Shown: positions 39,745 through 49,716, numbered from the stretch's first letter. The stretch is DNA of 60,201 bases from Candidatus Saccharimonadota bacterium (GCA_027371845.1 DAHXLD010000017.1:1-60201); one strand, 5' to 3'. The notes: generated from the letters alone by a model not told the origin. Translations and numbers: made by a program.

Positions 39745-41063
39745 CTATTTACTCCCTCCCGCACGCTAACGTTAGGACTTGAGGAATTTAGACTACCCGA
39801 GTTATTAGAATTATTTGGAGTATCTTGATTATTTTTTTGGTTAAAAGCTTGAGACATCGAATTAAAAGGCATTGAAGTACCATAACTTAAATTCAAAACC
39901 ATTCTTTGGCTTAACTTTCTGGCCATTCTGGGAACAACGCTAATAACAGCCAGCTCGGCTAAAACACCCTGGGTTTTGATTAAAGCAAATAAAGCAGCAA
40001 GTCCAAGTACTAAGGCCATTAGTGGGCTCAAATTAGAGCTATTAGAATATATACCAACTAACAATGAGGCTGCTAGTTCAATGATAACGACATGAACAAA
40101 CAGTACAAAAACAACTGATACATATTTTTTAATCATGGAGATTGCCGAATCTCGAAATCCTGGAATCAGAAAACAAAGTATAACTATAGGAGATAGTACA
40201 GCGCCTAAATAAATTGTAATTAACCGGCCTAAATAAAAGATTAATAGAATAATGCTTAGTATTAAGAATATTAACATTATTAAAAGTATTGCCAGACTAT
40301 AGCCACTCGTTGTACCAACGATTGTTTCTAGAGCTTTCCAAAAATTGTTAATAATATTACTACTGGATATCGCTTTAATCATAATATTAGATATTTGAAT
40401 TAAATAATCGATTAAATATATTGAAAAATTCATAAACATAAAAGTTACTAATATTTGAGGTAATAGCTCTCTTAGGTCTACACTTTTAAACCCTAAACTG
40501 GTTGAGGTAATGATTTTTAAACCTATTAAGGTAATGGCAAGAATTAAAAGCCCGTCAGCAATCCCTAAACAAATTAACCAAAGTTTTAAAACGGCCGTAT
40601 TGGTGCTCACTAAAGGCGTGGCTTTTAAAAAGTAGGCTAAGGCGGCTATAAAAGGTATCCCGATCGTCTCAATGATACTGCCCAATACTCCGCTAATAGT
40701 TTTTATAACGATATCAATTAATCCATTAGAGGATTTGTTAGTTTTAATTGCACTAATAGAAGGAATACTGGTTGCTTGATGGTTATTAACGGGTCCGTAG
40801 GTATTTATTAAAAAATTGCTAATAAAACTCGCACTAATTACGATTACTAGCCCAATTAAAGCATTCTTTATAATTTTTTTGGATTTTTCTAATTTTTCAG
40901 GGCTAGCCGAAGACGTTATGTAATTAAAGGCACCTATTACCAAGAATAATACTGACAGTAAAGAACCGATTACCCCAAAAGTCTTAATAATAGGAGAAAG
41001 TGAGCTCACAACATAACTATAACTAGATGCGAACGTAAAAATATTAAACAATTTATCCCCCAA
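39741..41063 (-). CDS. VirB6/TrbL-like polytopic protein with N-terminal pilin-like domain
   Basis: Polytopic C-terminal region; N-terminal FNYITSSASPEKLEKSKKIIKNALIGLVIVISASFISNFLI matches the adjacent pilin-like ORF. Confidence 0.75.
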   Translation of the reverse strand: MGDKLFNIFTFASSYSYVVSSLSPIIKTFGVIGSLLSVLFLVIGAFNYITSSASPEKLEKSKKIIKNALIGLVIVISASFISNFLINTYGPVNNHQATSIPSISAIKTNKSSNGLIDIVIKTISGVLGSIIETIGIPFIAALAYFLKATPLVSTNTAVLKLWLICLGIADGLLILAITLIGLKIITSTSLGFKSVDLRELLPQILVTFMFMNFSIYLIDYLIQISNIMIKAISSSNIINNFWKALETIVGTTSGYSLAILLIMLIFLILSIILLIFYLGRLITIYLGAVLSPIVILCFLIPGFRDSAISMIKKYVSVVFVLFVHVVIIELAASLLVGIYSNSSNLSPLMALVLGLAALFALIKTQGVLAELAVISVVPRMARKLSQRMVLNLSYGTSMPFNSMSQAFNQKNNQDTPNNSNNSGSLNSSSPNVSVREGVNR

Positions 41064-41400
41064 AAGAACTCGTCGCTAAATTTGTAATAATACTAGAAAT
41101 CACAAAAGCAGCTATTGTTATAGAAAGCCCGATAGCAGAATAAAAAATGGTTCGTTTAGCTTTTTCAAGTCGATGAGGATTTCCAGAAGAAGTAATATAG
41201 TTAAATCCTCCCAAAACAAAATAAGCGGTTGCTACTAAACCAGCCAGCCCCGCCATGATTTGGATTATTCCTTTAATAAAACTGGATATTTGGTTTACAT
41301 TCGGACCCGTTGATATGGCATAGGTAGTTCCTTCATTAAGAAACACGATTATTAAAACTAGGTATACTCTGGTTATTTTAGTTCTTAATATTTTAAACAT
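41053..41400 (-). CDS. VirB2/TrbC-like pilin (Mbov_0395-type conjugal pilin-like)
   Basis: Two-TM 115 aa protein GGFNYITSSGNPHRLEKAKRTIFYSAIGLSITIAAFVISSII. Confidence 0.75.
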   Translation of the reverse strand: MFKILRTKITRVYLVLIIVFLNEGTTYAISTGPNVNQISSFIKGIIQIMAGLAGLVATAYFVLGGFNYITSSGNPHRLEKAKRTIFYSAIGLSITIAAFVISSIITNLATSSFGG

Positions 41401-41560
41401 TTTGCTCCTTAAAAATATTAGATTACTTTTAAGAATAAAAATGCTTTTAAGTTATATCATCCTTAAGCGGTTTTATTTATTAAAAAAAGATTAAAATTAA
41501 GAATAGATAAGATTAAATTATAGTAAATTTAGCTACTTTATTTTATTTAATAAAAATTAT

Positions 41561-42664
41561 CTAACCACCAACATAACCCGCTACGTATTGAAAAACAAAA
41601 TAAGACCAACAAATAGTAGTTAATATTAAACTCGCCGTTAATAGTTTTGGTTTATTTTTTAAATAATCGTAAATCATGAACTGCATTGGAAAAGCCATCA
41701 ATAAATACCTGTTAAACCCTCCAAATTGATTCCCCAGAATTGGAATGAGTAAAAATGAAAGACTATAAACACTAAAACTTTTTCGCCGTGTCCACCAATA
41801 TTTGGCCGACATTATAAGCAGGATTACAAACAATAGACTAATCGGATTTAAGCCTGTAATCAATTCAAGGTATTTATGATTTAACCAGCCTTGGGACTTT
41901 TGCGAGGCCAAAAAAGCTAAAGGAGAATTAAACTTATATTTTAAATATAATAAATAGGAAATAATTGAGCTTAAGGCCAATACCGTATATCCTAGAATTT
42001 TTCTTATATTCTCCTTATTTTCAAACATTATTAAAATAATTAAAAAAATTACTAAAATAGCATCAATGTTAGTAATAGCTAAGAGTAAAGAGCTTAGTGA
42101 GCTTAAAAAATATTTCTTTTTGAGAGCAAAATAAATTGCTGACAGAGCTAAAAAAGCAAATAAACTTTCGGTGTAGGTAGCAACTAAAAATACAGCTGTT
42201 GGGAAAAATAGAAAAAATAATAAATAATTTAAAATTGAAAAGTTATCTTTTTTATTAAACTCTAGTTTTAATATTTTTATATAAAAATAAATTGCTAAAA
42301 CTAAAGAAATCCAAGATATGATTAAAGCACTATCGAGATACGAATGAACAACTTGAGCTAAAAAATGAATTAAAATTGGATAGAGAGGAAGAAAAATTGT
42401 TAAAGAAGCGTTGCTATAGGAACTTCTTGCGACCTTTAAATAATTAGGTCCATCCCAATTAGATAAAATCTTTAAGGGGTTATTTGGCTCAAGCAAATAG
42501 TGAGCGGCTGGATCGGGATTCTTAATAATGACCTTATTGTTATAAAAACCAATAAAAAATACCAAAAGAATTAGACTAAGAGCTAATAAGAAAGCCAAGA
42601 ATAATTCTTTATGATTAATAGTTTTTAATATTTTTTTGAATTTAATTTCCATAAAATTCATCAT
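41561..42664 (-). CDS. Polytopic mannosyltransferase-like (PIG-V/GT-C type) protein
   Basis: Multi-TM; NWDGPNYLKVARSSY, FFPTAVFLVATYTESLFAFL. Confidence 0.8.
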   Translation of the reverse strand: MMNFMEIKFKKILKTINHKELFLAFLLALSLILLVFFIGFYNNKVIIKNPDPAAHYLLEPNNPLKILSNWDGPNYLKVARSSYSNASLTIFLPLYPILIHFLAQVVHSYLDSALIISWISLVLAIYFYIKILKLEFNKKDNFSILNYLLFFLFFPTAVFLVATYTESLFAFLALSAIYFALKKKYFLSSLSSLLLAITNIDAILVIFLIILIMFENKENIRKILGYTVLALSSIISYLLYLKYKFNSPLAFLASQKSQGWLNHKYLELITGLNPISLLFVILLIMSAKYWWTRRKSFSVYSLSFLLIPILGNQFGGFNRYLLMAFPMQFMIYDYLKNKPKLLTASLILTTICWSYFVFQYVAGYVGG

Positions 42665-42706
42665 CTTAAGAATAAATACTTTTTACTGATTTTAAACTGA
42701 AAACTT

Positions 42707-43582
42707 TTATTTGTCATTAAGTTTGATTCTTTTATTAATATGAAAAACTAAAATCATTATTCCAAGAATTAAAAGATATATTAAAAATACCGATCGATCG
42801 ATAATGTTAGCTAGGATTATACTTGAATTAGATAAATGACTTAAATGTCTCGTTAAGATTAAAAAAGCCTCTCTTATCCCTATTGCGCCTGGTGTTAAAG
42901 AAACAAAAATGGTTAAAGCAGCACTTCCTGAATATGTTAAGGCGTTTCTAAAAGAAACTGTTTTATCGACACTATGAAGTTCAATTAGATATATTAGGGT
43001 TTGTAAGAGTAATTGTATAATCGTGATAATAACTAGATTAATAATATTTTTCGAATTAATATTTAACTTGGAGTTTTCTTTTTTTAGATAAATCCTAACC
43101 GCCAGTATGGTAGCTATTATAAAAACGATTGATGCGGCTGAAGCTAAAAGTATGGATTGACTGCCAAATAAAATAAAGAGGATTGAAATTATTAGATATA
43201 TGGCAAAATATATGGCAGTTGCTAAGGTAAAATCGATTGCTTTAATCTTATGTTTTGTCTTTAAATAATATCCTCGATATATAGGGCCTGTTTGACCTGG
43301 TACAAAAAAGTTCATAAAAATCGAATAACAGTTTAAGAGCAAATTATCTTTAAAATTTAATTTAACCTTTAAAAGTTTTACGGTGAATTCAAATACAAAT
43401 ATGAGCACAAAGAGCATCAGTATATAAAGGCCTACAATTAGAAGTATTAATAAGGGGGAGATTTTTGTTAGATAAGTGATTAAATTTTTATGATTTGCCA
43501 AATAGTAGACGGCGGCTAAAATAGTCGCTAAAATAATAAGAACACTAATTAACGGTTTAAACTGTTTAATACTTTTAAACAT
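42707..43582 (-). CDS. Lysylphosphatidylglycerol synthase TM / UPF0104-like flippase protein
   Basis: Polytopic; FFVPGQTGPIYRGYYLK, SLTPGAIGIREAFLIL. Confidence 0.8.
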   Translation of the reverse strand: MFKSIKQFKPLISVLIILATILAAVYYLANHKNLITYLTKISPLLILLIVGLYILMLFVLIFVFEFTVKLLKVKLNFKDNLLLNCYSIFMNFFVPGQTGPIYRGYYLKTKHKIKAIDFTLATAIYFAIYLIISILFILFGSQSILLASAASIVFIIATILAVRIYLKKENSKLNINSKNIINLVIITIIQLLLQTLIYLIELHSVDKTVSFRNALTYSGSAALTIFVSLTPGAIGIREAFLILTRHLSHLSNSSIILANIIDRSVFLIYLLILGIMILVFHINKRIKLNDK

Positions 43583-43659
43583 AATAGTATTTTAACTCAA
43601 AAGAAATGAAACTTTATTTAGAATATTTTAAGCTTTACTTGGGATAATCTTAATTATTA

Positions 43660-45189
43660 ATGAAAAAACGATTTATTGAACGTGTCAAAAATATTCTTGC
43701 AAGTAATAAATTCTTTGTTTTTGTTTTAATTCTTTTTGTCTTAGAGTCAGCCTTAATAGCTTTGACGGCGGCTTACCCCCAAGCCTTTGACGAGAATTTT
43801 CATTTTGGAATAATCAAAGTTTACTCTCATTACATTTCTCCCTACTTAACGTCTCAGCCACCAAACGCCGATGCTTTTGGAGCTTTAGCGAGAGATCCTT
43901 CGTTTTTGTATCATTACCTAATGAGTTGGCCCTATAGGCTAATTGAAGTGTTCGTTAAAACTCAAATTTATCAAATAATAATATTAAGATTTATTGATAT
44001 CGTCTTTTTTGCTGGTGGTTTATATTTCTTTAGAAAAGTTTTAATTAAATTTAAAATATCGAAAGCTCTAGCAAATCTGACAATTCTTCTTTTTATTTTA
44101 ATTCCGATTGTTCCACAATTAGCCGGACAAATTAATTACGATGATTTATTATTTCTTTTAATACCAATCAACGTCTTGCTAAGTTTTAAGATCTTAGATG
44201 AATTAAAGCAACAAAAAGCGAATTTTGTGTCTATAAGTGGCCTATTAATTTTAGCTACCTTAACTTCAATTGTTAAATATGCCTTTTTACCGATTTATCT
44301 AGCAATAGTCGTTCTAATGATTTATCAAGTATTTAAGAACTTTAAAAAACTTAGAATATTTTTTAAAGCATTATTAAAAAGCTTTATAAAAACTACATTA
44401 ATATTAAAAATCTTATTAATAATATTTATTATTTTAAGCTTATTCAGTTTCGCTGAAAGAGATTTAGTCAACTTAATAGAATATCATGCTATTGCTCCTA
44501 GTTGCAGTAAGGTATTAACCGTTAAGGAATGCTCAAGTTACAGTGTCTGGAAAGCAAATTTCGAACGACATAACGAAGTGCTTAAACACAAAGCCATTCC
44601 ATCTACCAATTTCTTTTTCTATATCGGTCAATGGTTTTACTGGATGTGGTATAGATTATTTTTTGCTATCAATGGGCCGAAACAAGAATTTAAGAATTAT
44701 CCTCCTCTACCCTTGCCAAGTGCTATTGGAGCCATACTTGGGGTATACGGACTGTTCATATTAATAAAATATATTAAAAGAATTCTTAAAAATAACAATT
44801 ATGCCCAGTTACTCTTCTTGATAAGCTTATTTTATCTTGTAGCCTTGATTATCCAAGGTTATATCTCTTACAAATATACGGCCGTTCTAGAAAATATGAA
44901 TGGCAGATATTTAATACCCATGCTAATACTATTACTCGCCTTGGTCTTAAGGGGTACATATTACGTCTTTAAGGGAAAGGCCTTCTTAAAAACTGTTTTA
45001 GCGATAGCTGTTCTAGTTTTATTTCTTCAAGGCGGAGGTGCCCTAACATATATTATTCGGAGTGATAGTAATTGGTATATACACAGTAAAAAGGTTACAA
45101 AGATAACTAAGATAGCCAAAAAAATTACCAAGAAAGTAATCGTCAAGGGTAAAAAAACATATTCAACTAATTTTTGGTTTTTCAATTGA
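43660..45189 (+). CDS. Polytopic glycosyltransferase-like (GT39/GT-C) protein
   Basis: Multi-TM; early acidic loop YPQAFDENFHFGIIKVY; YLIPMLILLLAL near C-terminus. Confidence 0.72.
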   Translation: MKKRFIERVKNILASNKFFVFVLILFVLESALIALTAAYPQAFDENFHFGIIKVYSHYISPYLTSQPPNADAFGALARDPSFLYHYLMSWPYRLIEVFVKTQIYQIIILRFIDIVFFAGGLYFFRKVLIKFKISKALANLTILLFILIPIVPQLAGQINYDDLLFLLIPINVLLSFKILDELKQQKANFVSISGLLILATLTSIVKYAFLPIYLAIVVLMIYQVFKNFKKLRIFFKALLKSFIKTTLILKILLIIFIILSLFSFAERDLVNLIEYHAIAPSCSKVLTVKECSSYSVWKANFERHNEVLKHKAIPSTNFFFYIGQWFYWMWYRLFFAINGPKQEFKNYPPLPLPSAIGAILGVYGLFILIKYIKRILKNNNYAQLLFLISLFYLVALIIQGYISYKYTAVLENMNGRYLIPMLILLLALVLRGTYYVFKGKAFLKTVLAIAVLVLFLQGGGALTYIIRSDSNWYIHSKKVTKITKIAKKITKKVIVKGKKTYSTNFWFFN

Positions 45190-45277
45190 AAAAAAACTGA
45201 AGGATTATAGAGGTTAGTTTTATTTATAACAGATTTTAGGCTATAATATGCTTTCATTAGCGAAAAAAGAGAGATTT

Positions 45278-46243
45278 ATGAAATTAGTAATTATGATTCC
45301 TTGTTTAAATGAGGAAAAAACCTTACCGTTAGTTCTTAAAACAATTCCAAAATCTATACCTAAAATCGATCAAATCGAAATCTTATTAATTGATGATGGG
45401 TGCGACGATAAAACGGTAGAAGTTGCTAAAAAATTTGGGGTAAAGCATTTTATTCATCACACCAAGAATCAAGGTTTAAGCCGATCATTTCGTCAAGGTT
45501 TAAATCGAGCTCTCGAAATGGGAGCTGATATAATTGCCTTAACCGAAGGAGACAATCAGTATCCTCAAGACAGGATCCCGGATTTAATAAAACCAATATT
45601 AGATAAAAAAGCTGATTTAGTTATTGGAGATCGTCAAACTCAAACAATCGATCATTTCTCATTATCTAAAAAGTTTTTTCAAAAGCTAGGAACCAGTATT
45701 TTGAATATGGCCGCCGGTACAAATATTCCTGATGCTATTAGTGGCTTTAGGGCTTATTCAAAACAAGCGGCACTACAACTTAATCCAGTAGCTGACTATA
45801 GTTGGGCAACTGAGACTACCATTCAAGCCGCTCACAAAGGACACAAAATCGTTATAATCCCAATTAAAACTAATCCTAAATTAAGAGACTCAAGACAATT
45901 CAAGTCTTCCTGGCAACATATTAGAAAATCGGCTATTACCATTATAAGAGCTTTTATAATGTATAAACCCTACGCTTTATTCTTTAGCCTTGGAACGTTT
46001 TTTCTAATCGTAGGTCTGATCCCGTTTATACATTATTTGTATTTAGTTATTACAACTAAAAATCCGTTTGGAGCACACCACCTTCAGTCTTTACTCCTGG
46101 GGGCAATCTTACTAATTGCGTCGTTTATTTCATATACCTTAGGAGTTATCGCCGATTTAATTAGAATAAATAGATCTCTTATCGAAAATCAATTAGAGAT
46201 CATAAAACAAGATCATATTAATAGTTTAAATAAAGCGAAATAA
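45278..46243 (+). CDS. Glycosyltransferase family 2 (dolichyl-phosphate mannose synthase-like); start moved from 45248
   Basis: MKLVIMIPCLNEEKTLPLVLK...IDDGCDDKTVEVA...ALTEGDNQYPQDRIPDLI...SGFRAYSKQAALQL; C-terminal TM pair. Confidence 0.93.
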   Translation: MKLVIMIPCLNEEKTLPLVLKTIPKSIPKIDQIEILLIDDGCDDKTVEVAKKFGVKHFIHHTKNQGLSRSFRQGLNRALEMGADIIALTEGDNQYPQDRIPDLIKPILDKKADLVIGDRQTQTIDHFSLSKKFFQKLGTSILNMAAGTNIPDAISGFRAYSKQAALQLNPVADYSWATETTIQAAHKGHKIVIIPIKTNPKLRDSRQFKSSWQHIRKSAITIIRAFIMYKPYALFFSLGTFFLIVGLIPFIHYLYLVITTKNPFGAHHLQSLLLGAILLIASFISYTLGVIADLIRINRSLIENQLEIIKQDHINSLNKAK

Positions 46244-46244
46244 G

Positions 46245-47405
46245 CTATTTGACAACCCACTTGCTGGTAGGATAGATAGTCTTTAAGTTTACTCGGTCCT
46301 TATATTTCAGGGTTATGTTTTGAACTTCATCCATTAAGCCTTCGTTTAAGGTTTTGGGCTTAAGTCCAAGTTTTAAGAATTTCGAATTATCTACCACTAA
46401 ATCATTTCGGGGGTCTTCTTTTCTTGGATTCTCGACATAGCTAATCTTTGCAGAGGTCTTTTTTGATATTAATTTAGCCAGATCACTTAATTTTCTGGTT
46501 TCGGTGGCTTGATTAAATATCGATGGTCTATCGCCTTTTTTGGGGGGATTATTAATAGCTATATTAATACACTTAACGGTATCTGATATATTTATGAAGG
46601 CTCTAGTTTGGCCACCTTTTCCATAAATTGTTAAGGGATGATTTATGGCAGCTTGCATTAAGAATCGATTTAAAACCGTTCCGTAATCTCCATCATAATC
46701 AAATCTGTTGATTAACTTCTTATCTAGTTTAGTTTCGTCGGTTTGAGTCCCCCAAACAATGCCCTGATGAAGATCGGTAATTCTTAAACTATCGTTTTTG
46801 CAGTAAAAACCAAACATCAACTGATCAAGAGTCTTGGTCATATGATAAACCGATCCTGGATTAGCTGGATGAAGAATCTCTTTTTCTTCTCTAGTTGTTC
46901 CAACTAAGACCTTTACATAACCTTCAGGTATAGGGTTCTTACCGGTCCAGCCGTAGCCGTATACGCCCATTGTACCTAAATGCACAATATGGCAATCTAG
47001 CCTAGTTTCGACAATGGCGTTTAGGATATTATGAGTTGCATTAACATTATTGTCGACGGTATATGATTTCGTTGAAGAATTCTTCATTGAATAAGGAGCT
47101 GAACGTTGTTCGGCAAAATGAACGACGGCCTCTGGTTTAAAGGATTTAAAAAGCTCTTTTAATTCAAAATAATTTTTAGCAATGTCTAGTTTATAAAAAG
47201 AAATCTTGTTTTTAGATATCTTATTCCAAGTTTTTATGCGGGTCTCAATATCTTCTATTGGGGTTAGGGAGTTTGTTCCAAGTTCAATGTCTATTTTCCT
47301 GCGACTAAGATTATCAACAATTAAAATCTTGTGTCCTTTATTTGACAAATGAAGAGCTGTTGGCCAACCGCAAAAACCATCCCCTCCAAAAACTATAATC
47401 TTCAT
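46245..47405 (-). CDS. sqdB: UDP-sulfoquinovose synthase-like SDR (SqdB/SQD1/Agl3 family)
   Basis: GGDGFCGWPTALHLS, VDNLSRRKIDIELGTNSLTPI, VHFAEQRSAPYSM, YTVDNNVNATHNIL, HLGTMGVYG, YHMTKTLDQLMFGFYCK, DLHQGIVWGTQTDET, NRFDYDGDYGTVLNRF, PLTIYGKGGQTRAFI. Confidence 0.93.
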   Translation of the reverse strand: MKIIVFGGDGFCGWPTALHLSNKGHKILIVDNLSRRKIDIELGTNSLTPIEDIETRIKTWNKISKNKISFYKLDIAKNYFELKELFKSFKPEAVVHFAEQRSAPYSMKNSSTKSYTVDNNVNATHNILNAIVETRLDCHIVHLGTMGVYGYGWTGKNPIPEGYVKVLVGTTREEKEILHPANPGSVYHMTKTLDQLMFGFYCKNDSLRITDLHQGIVWGTQTDETKLDKKLINRFDYDGDYGTVLNRFLMQAAINHPLTIYGKGGQTRAFINISDTVKCINIAINNPPKKGDRPSIFNQATETRKLSDLAKLISKKTSAKISYVENPRKEDPRNDLVVDNSKFLKLGLKPKTLNEGLMDEVQNITLKYKDRVNLKTIYPTSKWVVK

Positions 47406-47476
47406 TAATTTTCATTTTAACAAAAAATATGATTTAATTCAGCTAATCTTCACTTTCTTTAAGTTAAAATTTAGAT

Positions 47477-48160
47477 ATGAAAATATTAATAATCGAGGAC
47501 GAAACCAGAATTGCTTTAACCTTAAAAAAAACCTTAGAATTAGAAGATCATCAGGTAAAGATAGCTTTTGATTCAGATAAGGGGCTGGGTTTAGCTAAAG
47601 ATAAAAGTCTTGATTTAATCATTATGGATTTAATGCTTCCAGGAAAATATGACGGGATTAGTCTAACAAAACATCTTCGAAATATAAAAGTTAATACTCC
47701 AATTCTAATGTTAACAGCTTTAGATGATGTTAAAAATAAGGTTAAAGGATTAAGCTCGGGAGCCGATGATTATTTGCCAAAACCTTTTTCTTTAAGTGAA
47801 TTACAGGCTCGAATTAAAGCGTTATCCAAACGTCCCAAACAAATAGTAGGACCAATCTTAAAAATCGATGATTTAACTCTAGATACCTCTAGTAACATTG
47901 TTAAGAGAAACGGACAGGTCATAAAATTATCTTCAAAAGAATATAGGCTATTAAGTTATTTAATGTTTAATAAGAATCAGATAATTTCAAAAGATAAAAT
48001 TATTAGTCATTTATGGAATGATGAAAGCTTTGTGGTCAAAAATACTATTGAGGTTTATATCGGATACTTAAGGAAAAAAATAGACAAAGCATTTCCATTA
48101 AAACCCGAATTAATTCATACTGTAAGAGGTTTTGGATATAAAATAGGGCTTAAAAAGTAA
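47477..48160 (+). CDS. OmpR/PhoB-type response regulator
   Basis: Receiver domain (EDE...IIMDLMLPG...PFSLSELQARI) plus winged helix DNA-binding domain (TVRGFGYKIG). Confidence 0.96.
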   Translation: MKILIIEDETRIALTLKKTLELEDHQVKIAFDSDKGLGLAKDKSLDLIIMDLMLPGKYDGISLTKHLRNIKVNTPILMLTALDDVKNKVKGLSSGADDYLPKPFSLSELQARIKALSKRPKQIVGPILKIDDLTLDTSSNIVKRNGQVIKLSSKEYRLLSYLMFNKNQIISKDKIISHLWNDESFVVKNTIEVYIGYLRKKIDKAFPLKPELIHTVRGFGYKIGLKK

Positions 48161-48163
48161 ATA

Positions 48164-49141
48164 ATGTTTAAATCGGCTGTCTTAAAATTAACTCTTTGGT
48201 ATGTCATGCTTGCCCTGGCTTTAAGTCTAGCCTTTTCTACGGCTCTATACTTATTTGCTAATAAAGAAATTCAAGAAGGTCTTGATCACCAATATAGCGA
48301 ATTAACGAAAGCTGAAACCGATCAAGTTAAAAGTCCCTCTATTATCGGTAGTGAACTCAGAGTAAGTTCAGGGCACTTAGTTCTAGATTTTTTTTATTTA
48401 AATGCTTCGGTACTAGTTTTATCTAGCCTAGCTGGCTATTTTCTAGCCAAACGAACGCTAAAGCCCATAAAAGAAGCTCATTTAGCTCAAGTAAGGTTTA
48501 GCGAAGAAGCCAGTCATGAACTCAAGACCCCTCTAACTTCATTAAAAATAGCTACTGAGCTTGCTCTGTTGAAACCGAAGGAAAATCCTAAAGAACTAAT
48601 TAAAACCTTAAAAGATAATTTAAAAGATTTAAACACTTTAGATAATTTAATAAATTATCTTTTATTAATAGCTAGAGGAGAAAAAGAAGATCAATTTGAA
48701 GAGATTAATACCCAAGAAATATCCACTCAAGCTATTGAAAATATTAATCTTTTAGCTAAATCTAAAAAGATAAGAATAGACACTAAAGTAGCTAAGATTA
48801 ATCTAAAAGCTTCTAAATTCAAAATGATTCAACTGCTAAGTATATTATTAGATAATGCCATTAAATACAGCCCGCCTAAAAGTAAAATTTTATTTAATAT
48901 AAATAGGTCTAATAATCAGGTTATTATTAAAATTACCGATCAAGGTTATGGTATAGCAGAAGATGAGATCCCCCATATATTCGAAAGATATTACCGTTCT
49001 AAGGTCTTTAAATCCAAAAATGGTTTTGGGCTAGGACTTTCAGTGGCTAAAGATATTGTAAAAAAACACAAAGGGACTATTGAGGTTAAATCTAAAATAA
49101 ACAAAGGAACAAGTTTTATTATTAAGATACCCTTAAGTTAA
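48164..49141 (+). CDS. Sensor histidine kinase
   Basis: Two TM segments; H-box FSEEASHELKTPLTSLKIA; N-box LLDNAIKYSP; G boxes DQGYGIAEDEIPHIFERYYRS, GFGLGLSVAKDIV. Confidence 0.96.
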   Translation: MFKSAVLKLTLWYVMLALALSLAFSTALYLFANKEIQEGLDHQYSELTKAETDQVKSPSIIGSELRVSSGHLVLDFFYLNASVLVLSSLAGYFLAKRTLKPIKEAHLAQVRFSEEASHELKTPLTSLKIATELALLKPKENPKELIKTLKDNLKDLNTLDNLINYLLLIARGEKEDQFEEINTQEISTQAIENINLLAKSKKIRIDTKVAKINLKASKFKMIQLLSILLDNAIKYSPPKSKILFNINRSNNQVIIKITDQGYGIAEDEIPHIFERYYRSKVFKSKNGFGLGLSVAKDIVKKHKGTIEVKSKINKGTSFIIKIPLS

Positions 49142-49203
49142 AATGTAAGCTAAAATACAGCAAATAATATTTAAATAGCATTTGATTAAATAAAGAAAGA
49201 TAT

Positions 49204-49716
49204 ATGAGAAAATTTGTCGTTGGTATTGCTATATTAGGAATTTTTATCGTTTATAGTGTTGGGATAAGACATCAAAGGCCCGTTCTTGCTAAGCCTGCTT
49301 CGCTATCTAAGGGACAAAGCTCGTCATCGTCTTCCAGCGCTGCCTCACAAACTGCAACAACCTCTGGGGGGTCTAATACGGCTTCTAACACGTCTAGTGG
49401 GGGTTCTCAGACAGCCGCTTCAACCAATACGCACTATAAAGATGGAACCTACAATGGAAGTGTCGCTGATGCATATTATGGTCAAGTCCAAGTTGCTGTA
49501 ACGGTTAGTGGTGGTAAAGTCACAAACGTTAAGTTTCTTCAATACCCAAACTCCCATTCAACTTCAGTATATATAAATCAACAAGCTATGCCTTACTTAA
49601 AACAAGAGGCTATTCAATCTCAAAATTCAAATGTTCAGATAATTAGTGGGGCTACTTTTACATCGCAAGCTTTTATTCAATCATTGTCTAATGCTTTATC
49701 TAAGGCCAGTGCGTAA
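49204..49716 (+). CDS. FMN-binding domain protein (RnfG/NqrC-like flavin carrier), membrane anchored
   Basis: N-terminal TM, Ser/Thr linker, YKDGTYNGSVADAYYGQVQVAVTVSGGKVTNVKFLQYP...IISGATFTSQAFIQSLSNAL with SGAT flavinylation motif. Confidence 0.92.
   Translation: MRKFVVGIAILGIFIVYSVGIRHQRPVLAKPASLSKGQSSSSSSSAASQTATTSGGSNTASNTSSGGSQTAASTNTHYKDGTYNGSVADAYYGQVQVAVTVSGGKVTNVKFLQYPNSHSTSVYINQQAMPYLKQEAIQSQNSNVQIISGATFTSQAFIQSLSNALSKASA

Noticed and set aside
45027-45257. 76-aa minus-strand ORF over the end of the GT39-like gene and the following promoter
   Set aside because: Antisense, low complexity hydrophobic; no supporting signals.
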